Shown here piece after piece: positions 44,801 through 54,827 of a DNA stretch of 64,000 nt. The position numbers and the translations under genes were made by a program. Each line of letters opens with the position of its first letter. The stretch's first letter is position 1. The notes under the pieces were generated by a model. That model was not told the DNA's origin, made no database searches, and saw only the letters and a list, made by a program, of their open reading frames with translations. The DNA is taken from the NCBI GenBank assembly GCA_007258455.2, contig VDFB02193867.1, positions 571,086,802-571,150,801 of the forward strand. The letters run 5' to 3'. This stretch comes from Sequoia sempervirens (lineage: Eukaryota; Streptophyta; Pinopsida; Cupressales; Cupressaceae).

Positions 44801-45307
44801 TAGATAAGCATTAAATGACATCCTCTTGCAATGTAGGCACATTTCATCTTTTACATCACCACTTCCTTGCAACTTCTTTTCAAAAATTTGAAAAGGAATG
44901 ACTAAAGGGTGGTGAAGTGGGTAGTTTACATAACCTTGCAAATTATTGTCGGGGTTTACCCTTCTTTGTTAAACACTACCTAGTTTTTAATAAACACTGA
45001 TGAGTTAATCGTTCTTTCTCAGGGTGATGAACGAGGGAGTTCAATGAACTTTACAAAACATGCCCACATTGACTTAACTCAAGAGATAGACTAAAGCAGG
45101 AATTACAAGAGTTGTCATAACTAGACAAAACACCACCAGTGTATTAAAGAAAATCAAGATAGGTCTCATGGCAGGTGAGGCGAAAGTTAGAGTAACCTCG
45201 TAAAATAACACCCAAGTTATACTTTTCACTAAAACACCATCTACTCATGAGAGAGCCAAAATTTAGAATAGACACATTTTCTAGGGATGACCAAAAACAT
45301 GGTAACA
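41808..45307 (-). repeat. G3 3' LTR (truncated) carrying N-terminal and middle parts of a long ORF
   Basis: Inferred LTR start TGTTACCATG on the minus strand at 45307, just after ATCCCCAATCTGAGCCAGT. From 44500 an ORF starts MPRIGDTKLRKANMNELREK and can be followed with stops and shifts to 41808. Segments include YIRVGGFTGFPIKLPRNS, HTYDEHFPFDLKDYVKDNLK, EDYLDDYFDEFEVRRRN and a DKDKGDEGEGGDLSNIDISS stretch. The 43467-41808 part matches the right-hand copy closely. Sequence below 41808 is unrelated (gene B upstream region). The LTR status depends on the PBS at 58306 being correct. Confidence 0.55.
42042..44500 (-). pseudogene. long ORF of unknown function in G3 LTR (copy 1)
   Basis: A degenerate reading frame of at least 800 codons, in sense with the element. 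No domain known to me. Recognisable blocks: PPITQKVVENKLVEVVAFH, WPGLRPSDLPRD, FTGFPIKLPRNSKDKFVM, DEHFPFDLKDYVKDNLKL, FDEFEVRRRN, VQGIEDDESDLV, an acidic Ser-rich segment, and FGDFRNK-independent C-terminal text ending SSELSSDPLALIGREEVSKM. Copy 2 at 59158-61010 has the same blocks in the same order, so it is a real protein family and not chance ORFs. It could correspond to the extra ORF1 of Ogre-like elements, but I cannot align to that from memory. Confidence 0.5.
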
Positions 45308-45479
45308 ACTGGCTCAGATTGGGGATGGAGACTGATAAGGATGAAGCAAAGAACCCAAAATAAAAACTTACATGATCAGTGTTTTATCTAGTGGGAAATA
45401 GAGTCAAAATGTTATTCAAACCAAAACTCCCAGACACTACAGAAGACACAACCGGAACTAGAGAAAAAACCCTAAACTA

Positions 45480-46880
45480 ACTATTTACAAAAGGAAAGCT
45501 CAAAGCGCAATCAGATCTGGTAGAGCTTGAGATCCTACCAATTTTAGGGAATAGGAAGAGGAGTATTATTGAAATAAGCCAAATGGAAGGTATTAGGTCC
45601 ACACTGATGAGTGATCTTGAATGGACCAGTCCAAAGAGCATAAAATTTCTTGTGAGCACCCTTAGGTTCCTTGCATTTATCCCATAATAGTACTGAGTCT
45701 TTGATCATAAATTTCCTTGGCTTGGCCTTCTTATCAAAAATATTCTTGACCTTGGCCTAGTGCATAGTTATCTTGTCCACCATTTCATCACGTTGTTCTT
45801 CAACCTTGGCCAAGTACAAGACCCTCTTTTCTAAGGCATCACAAAACTCCTGATCCTCAATTCCAGTCTGTAGCTTACAAGCGGATAGTTCTAGGAGAAG
45901 AGGTAATACACTTCCCATTCCATTTACCAAATCAATAGGAGTCATTCCAATTTCTTTCTTCAGATTTGTTCTACTTTCCCACAAAGCTTCATAGATTTTC
46001 TTATAATGTCAATCTTTTTGATTCACATTCATTGACTTCTTAATGATACTTACCAAATTTTTATTGCTAGATTCGACCTAGCCATTTCCCTACGGATAAT
46101 AGTCAGCCGAGTGTGATAAGGATATTTTTTATTCATAATAGAAAAGCATAATCATGTTGGAGGAGAAACTATTTGCATTATCAGTGAATATTTTATAAGG
46201 TACCCTGAACCTAACTAGAATTTTCTCCATAATAAATTCACAAACTTCCTCCGAAGTGGTTCTCTTCACGAGAATTGCCTCGACCCATTTAGTAAAGTAA
46301 TATGTTGTTGTGAGGGTATGAGTGTGACCTCCGCTAGATTGGGGACAAATGGGTCCTACGAAATCAAGGGCCCATTGTTGGAAGGGTCCATCAATTACAA
46401 TATGCATGAGCGAAAGCGCCGCCAATTGAGGTCTTCCTACAAATAACTTACATTTTTCACATCTCACCACCCATTAATAGGCATATTGAACATACTTGAC
46501 CAATAATAACCATGCCTTAGGATTTTGAAGGCAGCCATAGTTGAAGAAAAATGTCCTCCACATTTCTCATTGCAAAAACCTCCAACAACCTCTCTTGTTG
46601 AACTTTGTGGACACACACTTCATAAATGCACCACCCAACCCTATTTTATATAAGGTCTCTTCCCAATTGACATAATTAGTAGCCTTCAGCTTCAAATTCC
46701 TCCTCTTCTTCCCTGAAAGATGCTTTGGGAACTCTCTGTAAGTGAGGAAATAGGCAATTTTTGAGAACCATTCATCATGGAGGTTAACAATCAAAACCAG
46801 AGGAATATATTTCTCATTTTCTTGTTCATTATGATCCTCTGCCATCAATTTACAAATTCCTCTACCTCAGACTAGATTCT
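45480..46880 (-). pseudogene. G3 integrase (zinc-binding, core and C-terminal parts)
   Basis: Integrase joins the cDNA ends to chromosomal DNA. Order on the minus strand: DEWFSKIAYFLTYREFPKHL and NYVNWEETLYKIG (RNase H-integrase linker), CEKCKLFVGRPQLAA (second Cys pair of the zinc finger), then the core with WALDFVGPI (Asp 1), KIFTDNANSFSS (Asp 2) and VESSNKNLVSI (Glu). The C-terminal part has RTNLKKEIGMTPIDLVNGMG, LEKRVLYLAKVEEQRD, MIKDSVLLWDKCKEPKGAHKKF and WTGPFKITHQCGPNTF. Intact stretches are 46567-46848, 46129-46470 and 45757-45984; stops separate them. A chromodomain is not seen, which fits the non-chromovirus Tat group. Confidence 0.85.
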
Positions 46881-47300
46881 TAGGCTTAAAGTATAAATCA
46901 TATTCCTGCACCCTAGCAATCCATCCTCCTCTTTTGTTGCAGCCAATGTCCTGCTGAGTGAGAATTCTTTTAACAATAGGGTCTGGCACGTATACGATTG
47001 AATGTGAGTGCAGTATATAGAAACAAAATTATTTAACCGCATTAGCCACTATAAAAGCATGCTTTTCTATTTGAGATTAATTTAGCTCATTCTTATTAAA
47101 TGGTATTCTTATGAAGGCTATGGGTGCTTGTGTATTTTTTTCATCCACTTGGAGTAATATGGCAAACACTGTGTGCTCTGAAGCATAACAATAAATGATA
47201 AAATCCTTTTTGAAATCAAGGCAGACTAGAATAGGAGCCTAAGCAATAGCTTCTTTGATATCATTAAAGGGTTTCTTTCCAACTTCATTTCACTTGAAAA
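46881..47300 (-). pseudogene. G3 RNase H (gypsy type, after RT)
   Basis: Read on the minus strand with stops: FNDIKEAIA, APILVCLDFKKDFIIYCYAS (first Asp region), VFAILLQVDEKN, APIAFIRIPFNKNELN, QIEKHAFIVANAVK (Glu), then HSHSIVYVPDPIVKRIL. This is the ordinary gypsy RNase H that follows RT. Together with the second, upstream aRNase H it shows that G3 had two RNase H domains. Confidence 0.7.
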
Positions 47301-47329
47301 AAAAATTCTTTCATCATCTCCATTATATT

Positions 47330-48322
47330 TTAGTAATCTCAAAGAAATCCAGAACAAACTTCCTTAAGAAATTAACTTGACCAAAGAAAGATTTCGCATT
47401 TTTTTTGCTAGAAGATAGCATTAGCTAAAGGATAGATTTAACTCGCTCTAGATCTATCCTAATCCCTTTTTTGGACACTATGTGACCTAAAATCTTACCC
47501 TTAGTAACTCCAAATACTAACTTTTTAGGATTAAGAGAGATACCATGCTCTTTGCACCTTTGTAGTACTTGCTCTAAATCCATTAGATGATTCACTCTTT
47601 TCTTAGAAAAGACCGTCAAATCATCAAGCTAGATGACTATGATCTTATTTCTAAAGTCTCCAAAGGATAGTTCCATAGCTCTTCAAAAAAATTCTCTAGC
47701 ATTAATCAGCCCAAAGGGTATTCTATTGTAGGCAAAGGTTCCCCAAGTTGCACGTGAACGCTATTTTATGTTGGTCTTCTCTCATCACACTAATCTAATT
47801 GTAGCCTAATAAACCATCCAACATGGACACCATCTTCAAGCTAGCAACTATCTGTAGGATATGATTCATATTCAGAAGTAGGTAATTACCTTTCAGAGAC
47901 ACCTCAAGGTTCAAGTTCCTAAAATCCACACATATTCTTATTTCATTTTTCTTCTTGTAGACTGGAACAATGTTCACTACCCAGGTAGAATGATGAATGG
48001 GGTAGATTATTCTGGCTTTAAACATCTTGTCAATTTTGCTAAAAATCGCATCAATTACCTTAGGGTTGTAATTCCTTTGTTTTTGCCTGAATAGAGCTAT
48101 CCCTCCTTTCAAGAGAAAGTGATGTTGGAATTTTTCATCCATAAAATTCTTAAGATCATCATAGCACCAAGAAAAAACTTCCTTGTACTTGATGAGTAAG
48201 GCTATCAATTTTTCCCTTTCTTCTGGAGAACAACACTTTCCAATATAGTCCAGCTTAGGAGAGTCAGGATCCCCAATGTTTACTGATTCAAACTCTCCAA
48301 AACTATCAATAGATTCAATCAT
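47330..48322 (-). pseudogene. G3 reverse transcriptase
   Basis: Copies element RNA into DNA. Motifs in order: CSPEEREKLIALLIKYKEVF, RQKQRNYNPKVIDAIFSKID, ARIIYPIHHSTWVVNIVPV, KKNEIRICVDFRNLN (finger/palm entry), MLDGLLGYN, ATWGTFAYNRIPFGLINA, then the active-site region IVI-stop-LDDLTVFSKK, where the usual Tyr codon has become a stop but both Asp are kept, and GISLNPKKLVFGVTKGKILGHIVSKKGI. Open pieces are 47795-48322 and 47425-47619. The protein continues directly from the aRNase H segment upstream, without a spacer long enough for another gene. Confidence 0.85.
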
Positions 48323-48403
48323 TTTTTGTTTAATAGATCGATCATGCTAGACAAATAAGTCCTCCAAAGAGACCAGTCCCTTAGGAATTTTTTTTCCTTT
48401 CAA

Positions 48404-49042
48404 CTAAATGACTCCATCCTTTAGGTCACTAATATCATTAGGGATGAATTCTTTACACTCGTTGGTGCTCCCCTCAAAAAACATTTTGGAAAATATCTCC
48501 GCACTTTCTAGGAAGGCATGAATATGCCTATCATTCTTGAATACTTGCCAATGATTAACATTATTAGGGACACTTGGTCGGTAAATTAGCTCAATCCTAT
48601 AGGATTTGTTCTTGAAATTTGGGTGTGGGAGTAATAAAGAAGCATAAATTTCTAATGAATCAGCCTTAGAATTTAGCTCCCTAGGAACAACCTCTATTGA
48701 AAAATCGTCAAAACACTCAATGGAATCCCATACCTTGTTCCTATAATTCCTTAGCCTTTCAATTTTTACCATAAAAAAAAATCACCTGTTTGATAATTAA
48801 TTCTACATCTCCTAAAACTTTGAGCATCTTAATTCCCATACTTCTCACTTAAGCCAACCCTAATAAGAGAGCTTCATATTTTGTAGTATTATTGGTGTTT
48901 GTAAACTCCAATTTATAGGAAAAAGGAAATTTTTCACTTGAAGGAAAAGTAAGTCACACAGCTCCTCCTAATCTAGAGTTAGAGCAACTTCCATCAAATT
49001 CATCATCCAAAGTTATGAATTTGAATCCAGACCAATTGTACT
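48404..49042 (-). pseudogene. G3 archaeal-type RNase H (aRNH) lying upstream of RT
   Basis: Minus-strand reading from the C2 insertion edge: WSGFKFITLDDEFDGSCSNS (the catalytic FDGS Asp), RLGGAV, FSYKLEFTNTNNTTKYEALL (catalytic Glu in YEALL), LKVLGDVELIIKQV (GDSEL-type Asp), then FSIEVVPRELNSKADSLEIY (final Asp) and ASLLLPHP. This is the aRNH pattern of Tat-like gypsy elements. One stop follows RLGGAV and a frame change occurs near 48775. The frame from 48772 to 48404 then runs on toward RT. The Copia insertion separates it from the protease. The first catalytic Asp codon is about 40-50 bp inside the C2 border. Confidence 0.8.
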
Positions 49043-50266
49043 TGTTGGATACTGTGATTGTGTTGCTGATATGTGGTTTTCATTGATGTCAACACCATTA
49101 GCATTATTGTATTGAAGGTTGTATATGTTGAGGATATTGAGAAAATTGTTAAAGAAAGAGTTCCAAGTTCCTAGTGGAACTATGAAGTTCATGAAGGTGT
49201 CTTGTTCTATACATTGAAGATCAACTACTGTGGAATAAAGGGTTTATTGTTGAATGTATCTAGTCCATCCACCATAATTTTTAGAGGTCCACGTAAAGAT
49301 TTGTTCTAGTTATGAAGATCTGTGTTCTAACAGTCTTTCTATGGTCTCTGTCAGTGTTCTTGATTGAAGTTTATGTAATTCTGGTAATTCTAGTTGTTGT
49401 GGATGTTTCTCTGTTATTTCTTTGTGCTCATGGATGTTTCTAGATCATGCTCTATCTTTGTTGCATGTCTGTGTTGATCGATGTTCTCGTGGTTGAATAT
49501 TTTTCTTAGTATGTTTGGGTTTTCATGTTCTTGGCTAACATGATGGTTGTAGCGTGTTGCAGCTCCTTGAAGATTTAATTTTGAATGTTTGGCACACTCG
49601 AGGATATTGTTTTGGGTCACATCATGGTATTGGCTGATGGTGTTTGATCCACATTGAAAATATATTTTATATTTCTCACTGACTAAGTTGTTGATGTAAT
49701 TTCATGTTGCAGATATATAAGAGCGATTGTTTGAGAAAAGTTAGTGTGTACATAAGAGTGAATGTATGCCAGAGAAAGTACAGATTTGTGAATAGTGTCA
49801 AAATCATTCGATTATAGAGCAGATTCAGAAGAAGTTTGAGCAAAGTGTGAAGAAATTTTTCTTTGCTTAACTGGAACTATAATCAGGCTTGTGAAGAAGC
49901 TATTTTCTCAGTTCATCCCTGTGGATCTAATATGTATTGTTGTGTATTGTTGGGCAGTGAGCCCTCTTGTATTTGAGTAGTGAGCTCTAGGCAGTGTTCC
50001 TGAATGCATGTGCATTCCCATTATTTCTCATTATACTTTTAATAGGGTATAATATTGTGGACTAACGTCCATCGTGGTTTTTCCCCTAACAAGGTTTCCA
50101 CATAAAAATATTGGTGTTCTTTGAGTTTTTGCTGTGTTGATTGTTTATGGTTTATTGTTCATTCATTAGATCTGAGATTAAGTTAAGTAAAGTTTGAAAA
50201 AGTTTAAATATTTTGTGACAATTGATTCACCCCCCCTCTCAGTTGTATGTCCTTATTTTTCCAACA
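49043..50266 (+). repeat. 5' LTR of C2
   Basis: 1,224 bp, TGTTGGA...TCCAACA. It has a TATA-like ATATATAA at 49713-49720 and the conserved TTTTTCCCCTAACAAGG segment near its end. It keeps intact TG and CA termini, in contrast to the 3' LTR. Confidence 0.95.
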
Positions 50267-50268
50267 AT

Positions 50269-50280
50269 TTGTATTAGAGT
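50269..50280 (+). promoter_or_regulatory. C2 primer-binding site (decayed tRNA-iMet type)
   Basis: TTGTATTAGAGT lies just after the 5' LTR, a degenerate form of TGGTATCAGAGC, which is intact in the element at 33004. Confidence 0.75.
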
Positions 50281-50321
50281 AGGTTCCTCTAAAGAAGTTT
50301 AAAAGCTTGAGGTGATCCAAG

Positions 50322-51240
50322 ATGGAATTATACAAGAAGGATAGTCCTAGATACGATGGAATAAACTATTCATTATGGAAAGCTAGGATGGAGTGTGATT
50401 TGAAGTGTATTGGTGAACCCTTTTGGAAAATTACAAAGAATCAATATGTTATTCCTCAGAATGGTCCTTCCACTATTGATGAGATTAAAGAGGTTGAGAA
50501 TAATGTTAGGGCTATGGAAGCTTTGTTGAGTGCTCTAATAGATTCAAAAATGAAAAATGTGTTAGGTTTGAAGATAGCTCATGAGATGTGGACGAAGCTG
50601 GAAACCTTGTATGAAGGAGATGTACATGTGAAGATGGCTAAGCTACAGAGTTTGAAAGGAAAGTATGAAAATTTGAAGATGGGTGAAGATGAAAATATTT
50701 CTTCTTTTATGTAGAGAGTAAATGAACTAGTGATAGGTATTAGATGTGTTGGTGGTATCCTGGATGAGGAAGAAATTTTGGCTAAGGTGCTCAGATTATT
50801 GCCTCCCTCCTACAAAGCGAAGGCTCATGCTATTGAAGAAACCAGATCATTGACAAATGTGATAAGAGATACATTGATTGGTAAACTTGTTGCCTTTGAG
50901 TTGAGTGAATTTGGTGACTTGGTTCTTAAGACTGAAACTGCATTCAAATCTACTATATCCAGAAGAAACAAGCAAAGATATGATCTGGGAGAGAGTTCTA
51001 GAAAATACATTCAAGTATGAGGAAGAAATGAAACAACTTGAAGATGAAGAAAGAGAAGTAGAAGAGTTGGAAGCACTGATTGTCAAGAAAGAAGGTAGAG
51101 GACAAGGTAAGTACAAATGAAAGTTTCCTATCAAATGTTTTTCTTGCACTAAAATAGGTCATTTTGCATCAAGGTGTCCTAAAACAGTCCCTATATCTAA
51201 GCCTTACAAATCTAGATTCCAAAAGAAATGTTACTTTGTT
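50322..51240 (+). pseudogene. C2 gag with zinc knuckle
   Basis: Starts MELYKKDSPRYDGINYSLWK, a typical Copia gag opening, then EMWTKLETLYEGDVHVKMAKL and LKGKYENLKMGEDENISSFM. An in-frame TAG at 50712-50714 interrupts it, and the same frame continues with LDEEEILAKVLRLLPPSYK. After a shift near 51020 the next frame gives a CCHC knuckle, CFSCTKIGHFASRC (from about 51133), which binds element RNA. Start chosen at the first ATG after the PBS with the conserved N-terminus. Confidence 0.9.
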
Positions 51241-51660
51241 GAAGAAGGTGTGAACAATGAAGATTCTGATGAAGAAAATGGAAATGAAAATGATTGGGTT
51301 TTCATTGCTATCAAGGAAAATAGTCCTATGGCTACTAAATTTGCTAAAATTGAGAAAGCTCTTGTAGCCCAAATTGAAGAAAAGGATGAGTGGGTCATTG
51401 ATAGTGGATGCTCACATCATATGATTGGTGAAAAAAGTAAATTTGTAAGTCTAGAGAAGTATGACGGTGGGATTGTAAGATTTGCAGATAACAATGCTTG
51501 TGTGATTCATGGCAGAGGATCTATTTGTCTTGGTGATAAGTATAATACTGGTGATGTTCTTTATGTTGAAGGCTTGAAGCACAACCTGTTGAGTGTAGGA
51601 TAGATGGTGGATAAGGGTTATGATCTTTACTTTAAAGATGGAAGATGCAGGATATATGGA
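51241..51660 (+). pseudogene. C2 aspartic protease
   Basis: Processes the polyprotein. The active-site stretch WVIDSGCSHHMIGEKSKF is present (Asp of DSG kept), followed by VRFADNNACVIHGRGSI and LYVEGLKHNLLSVG, which is typical of Copia. A TAG at 51601-51603 follows immediately, at the position of a Gln in related elements. The frame is continuous with the zinc knuckle. Confidence 0.88.
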
Positions 51661-51689
51661 AGTTCTGGAAATATAATTGCTTCAGGTAA

Positions 51690-52580
51690 ATAGACAAAAC
51701 ATAATGTTTTTCACCTAAATGATGCCAGTGAAATTTTTTTAATTGCTCAAGTAGATGAAATTTGGTTATGGCATAGAAGGTTGTGTCATGTGAATTTTGA
51801 TACATTTTCAAAATAAGTTCCACTCAAGCAGTAAGAGATCTACCTAAGCTAGTGAAGCCTACTCACACAATTTGCAAGGAGTGTCAGATGGGAAAACATA
51901 CTAGATTTTATTTTCGAAGAAAACAACATCATTCAAATGGATTACTGGAGTTGTTGCATACTGATCTATGTGGTCCTTCCAAAGTCAGAAGTCTCCATGG
52001 TGAAAGGTACTTTATGTTGCTTATTGATAATTACTCTAGAATGATCTGGGTTGCCTTCTTAAGAGAACAATGTGAAGCATTAGAAAAGTTCAAAAGTTTC
52101 AAAGCTATGGTAGAAAATAAGAAAAGTATGAAAATAAAATGCTTAAGGTCAGATAGAGGTGGTGAGTTCACCTCGAAGGAGTTTAATTATTTCTGTGAAG
52201 AGCATGGAATCAGAAGATAGTTATCTACTCCTTGAAACCCTCAACAAAATGGAGTTGCAGAGAGGAAGAACAAAACAATTCTAGATGTTGCTAGAACAAT
52301 GATGATTGAAGGAAATGTGCCTCATATCTATTGGAGTGAAGTTGTAAGCACTATTGTGTACACTTTGAACTAGGTAAATGTAAATGGTAATTCTGGTAAG
52401 ACTCCTTTTGAACTATGGTTTGGTTATAAGCCTACTGTTAAATACTTCAAGATCTTTGGAAGTAAGTGTTATATCAAGAGATATGATGATATAGGAAAGT
52501 TTGATGCAAGAAGCAATGAAGGAATCTTTCTAGGTTACTCTACTAGAAGCAAGGCCTACTGGTGCTATAACAGAAGACAG
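51690..52580 (+). pseudogene. C2 integrase
   Basis: The pre-integrase zinc region is seen as LWHRRLCHVNFDTFSK and CKECQMGKHTRFYF. The catalytic core has LLHTDLCGPSKV (Asp 1), the segment GERYFMLLIDNYSRMIWVAF, LRSDRGGEFTSKEF (Asp 2), and after a stop at 52218 the text NPQQNGVAERKNKTILDVAR (Glu). It continues with the C-terminal Copia hallmark KTPFELWFGYKPTVKYFKIF and FGSKCYIKR. There is a frameshift near 51830 and several stops. Confidence 0.9.
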
Positions 52581-52588
52581 AAAAATGG

Positions 52589-53760
52589 TTGAGAGTGCAA
52601 ATGTCAAAGTTGATCAGGATTCTGCTAAATCATCCAGATATTGTGGATATGATTCATATGAAGACAATAAAAACAAAGGGAAGAATGTTCAGACAAAATC
52701 AACTTCAAATTGTGCCATATGTTCCAATAAGACAACTTCAATTTGTTCTGGTAAATCAAGGTAGTCAGGAAGCAAAGACAAGTGCAAGTACAAAAGAAAG
52801 AACAGAAGAATTAGAAGTTCGAGAGAATCCTAAAACTCTGAGGTATGTAAACCTAAATCATTCTGAAAATCAAATTATAGGAGACAAGATTAAAGGTGTG
52901 CAAACTAGAAGAAAGATTGCAGAAGAGTATTGCCTGATTTCCAAGATTGAACCTAAAGATGTCAATGAAGCTTGCAATGATGAACACTGGACGAATGCTA
53001 TGAAGGAAGAACTAATGCAGATTGAGAAGAATGATACATGGATACTTGTTCCCAAACCTAAATATAAGAATGTGATTGGTACTAAATGGGTCTTTCAGAA
53101 TAAGTTGAATGAACAAGGTGAAGTGGTCTGGAATAAAGAAAGACTAGTATGTAAAGGCTATTCACAAATGGAAGGTATTGATTTTGAAGAAACCTTTGCC
53201 CCTCTTGCCAGAATTGAAGCTGTAAGGTTATTTTTTGCTTATGTTGATATAAAAACTATAAAGTCTATCAAATGGATGTGAAGTTAGCTTTTCTGAATGG
53301 TGAGTTAGAAGAAGAAGTATACACTGAACAACCAGATGGATTTCAATTGAATAATAAGGAAAACATGGTTTGTCAATTGAAGAAAACTCTATATGGACTC
53401 AAGGAAGCCCCTAGAGCCTGGTATGCTAGACTGGACAAATATTTAATGAAGCTTGGATTCAATAAAGGTACTATTGACAGCAACTTGTATTTCAAATTGG
53501 ATCATGATAAAGAATTAATTATTGAGGTCTTTATTGATGACATTATTTTTGGAGGAGATGAAAATCTATGTATGAGGTTTGTTGATGAAATGAAGAGTGA
53601 ATTTGAGATGAGTATGATTGGAGAGATGAAGTTCTTTCTGGGATTGCAAGTTACTCAATTAGACAAGGGGATCTTCATATCTCAGTCCAAATATGTGGGA
53701 GAACTACTGAAGAAGTTTGACATGGATGAATCAAAGAGACAGTTGGTACACCTATGGTAA
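52589..53760 (+). pseudogene. C2 reverse transcriptase
   Basis: The first piece (to 53281) has [39 protein letters not shown] and [20 protein letters not shown]. The second (53272-53760) begins [17 protein letters not shown] and has QLKKTLYGLKEAPRAWYARL and FIDDIIFGGDENLCMRF. The catalytic motif is usually YVDD; here it is FIDD, with both Asp kept. Its last part matches EMKFFLGLQVTQLDKGIFIS. A one-base shift at about 53270 separates the pieces. Confidence 0.92.
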
Positions 53761-53865
53761 CTGGATGCAAGTTGACAATAGAAGATGATTCTCTAAAAGA
53801 AAACCAGACAAGATACAGATCAATGATTGGTGGATTGTTGTATTTAACTCAAACTAGGCCTAATA

Positions 53866-54482
53866 ATGCATGTTGTATGTATTGTTACAAGATTTCAAGT
53901 TGATCCAAAGGAATCTCATGTAACTGTTGTGAAGAGAATCTCCATGTATCTAAAAGGAATAGTTGATTTTGGACTTTGGTATCCTAAGGATGATGATCTT
54001 ACTTTGAATGCATATACTGATGTGAATTGGGTAGGAGATGTAGATGATAGGAAAAGTACTAGTGGTGGTGCCTTCTTCCTAGGGAAGAAACTGGTGTCTT
54101 GGTAGAGCAAAAAGAAGAATTCCATTTCTCTATCTACTGTTGAGGCAGAGTATATTGTTGCTGCAAATAACTGTACTTAAGTGATGTGGATGAAATAGAT
54201 GCTGGAAGATATCAAAGTAGTATATGATGAACCTATTGCCATATATTGTGACAACTCAAGTGCAATTAACATATCAAAGAATTTGGTGCTACACTCTAAG
54301 ACCAAGCATATATCAATCAAGTTTCACTTCTTGAGGTAAAAAGTGAGTGAGAAAGAAGTTAGATTGGAGTATGTGCCTACCAAAGAGCAGATTGCAGACA
54401 TTTTCAGCAACACGTTGCCGAAGGATACTTTTGAGTATCTCAGAGGGATGGTAGGGGTGGTTACCCCTCCTGATATAAACTA
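53866..54482 (+). pseudogene. C2 RNase H and pol C-terminus
   Basis: Same region as copy A at 216-824: HVTVVKRISMYLKGIVDFGL, LNAYTDVNWVGDVDDRKSTS, SLSTVEAEYIVAANN and YCDNSSAINISKN. It is more damaged than copy A. W is followed by a stop at 54103-54105, and Gln codons have become stops (NNCT-stop-VMWMK-stop). It ends near 54482 with the PTKEQIADIFSNTLPKDTFE tail. Confidence 0.88.
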
Positions 54483-54827
54483 AAGATGCATTTTCTTACA
54501 TCAATCCATGTGCTTCATAGATATTTCCTGATCCAAATTGATGTTTATGTGGCTACTACTTAGGGGGAGTAGTCAGATGTGCAGATAAGTGGTTTAGAGC
54601 TTGTATGTGGGAAGATAATGCTTATCTTTTCCATTAATGTCAAAGGGGGAGAAGATTCATGTGAAAAAATACTGCTTATCTGGATTAAAGTTTCATGTGG
54701 GGAGAAGATCATGTAGAAGAGGTTAAGGAAGAAGAGTCAGAATCTAAGGGGGAGTAAGTGTTGATTGAGAGTTGGGTTGATGGTGTTTTTCACATCATGT
54801 CTTTCCATCAATTCCAAAGGGGGAGAT
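54483..54827 (+). other. C2 3' untranslated region and polypurine tract
   Basis: As in copy A, three purine runs occur: TTAGGGGGAGTAG near 54560, AAAGGGGGAGAAG near 54643 and AAAGGGGGAGA at 54816-54826. The last is adjacent to the 3' LTR and is the plus-strand primer. A fourth, AAGGGGGAGTAAG, lies near 54746. Confidence 0.8.
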
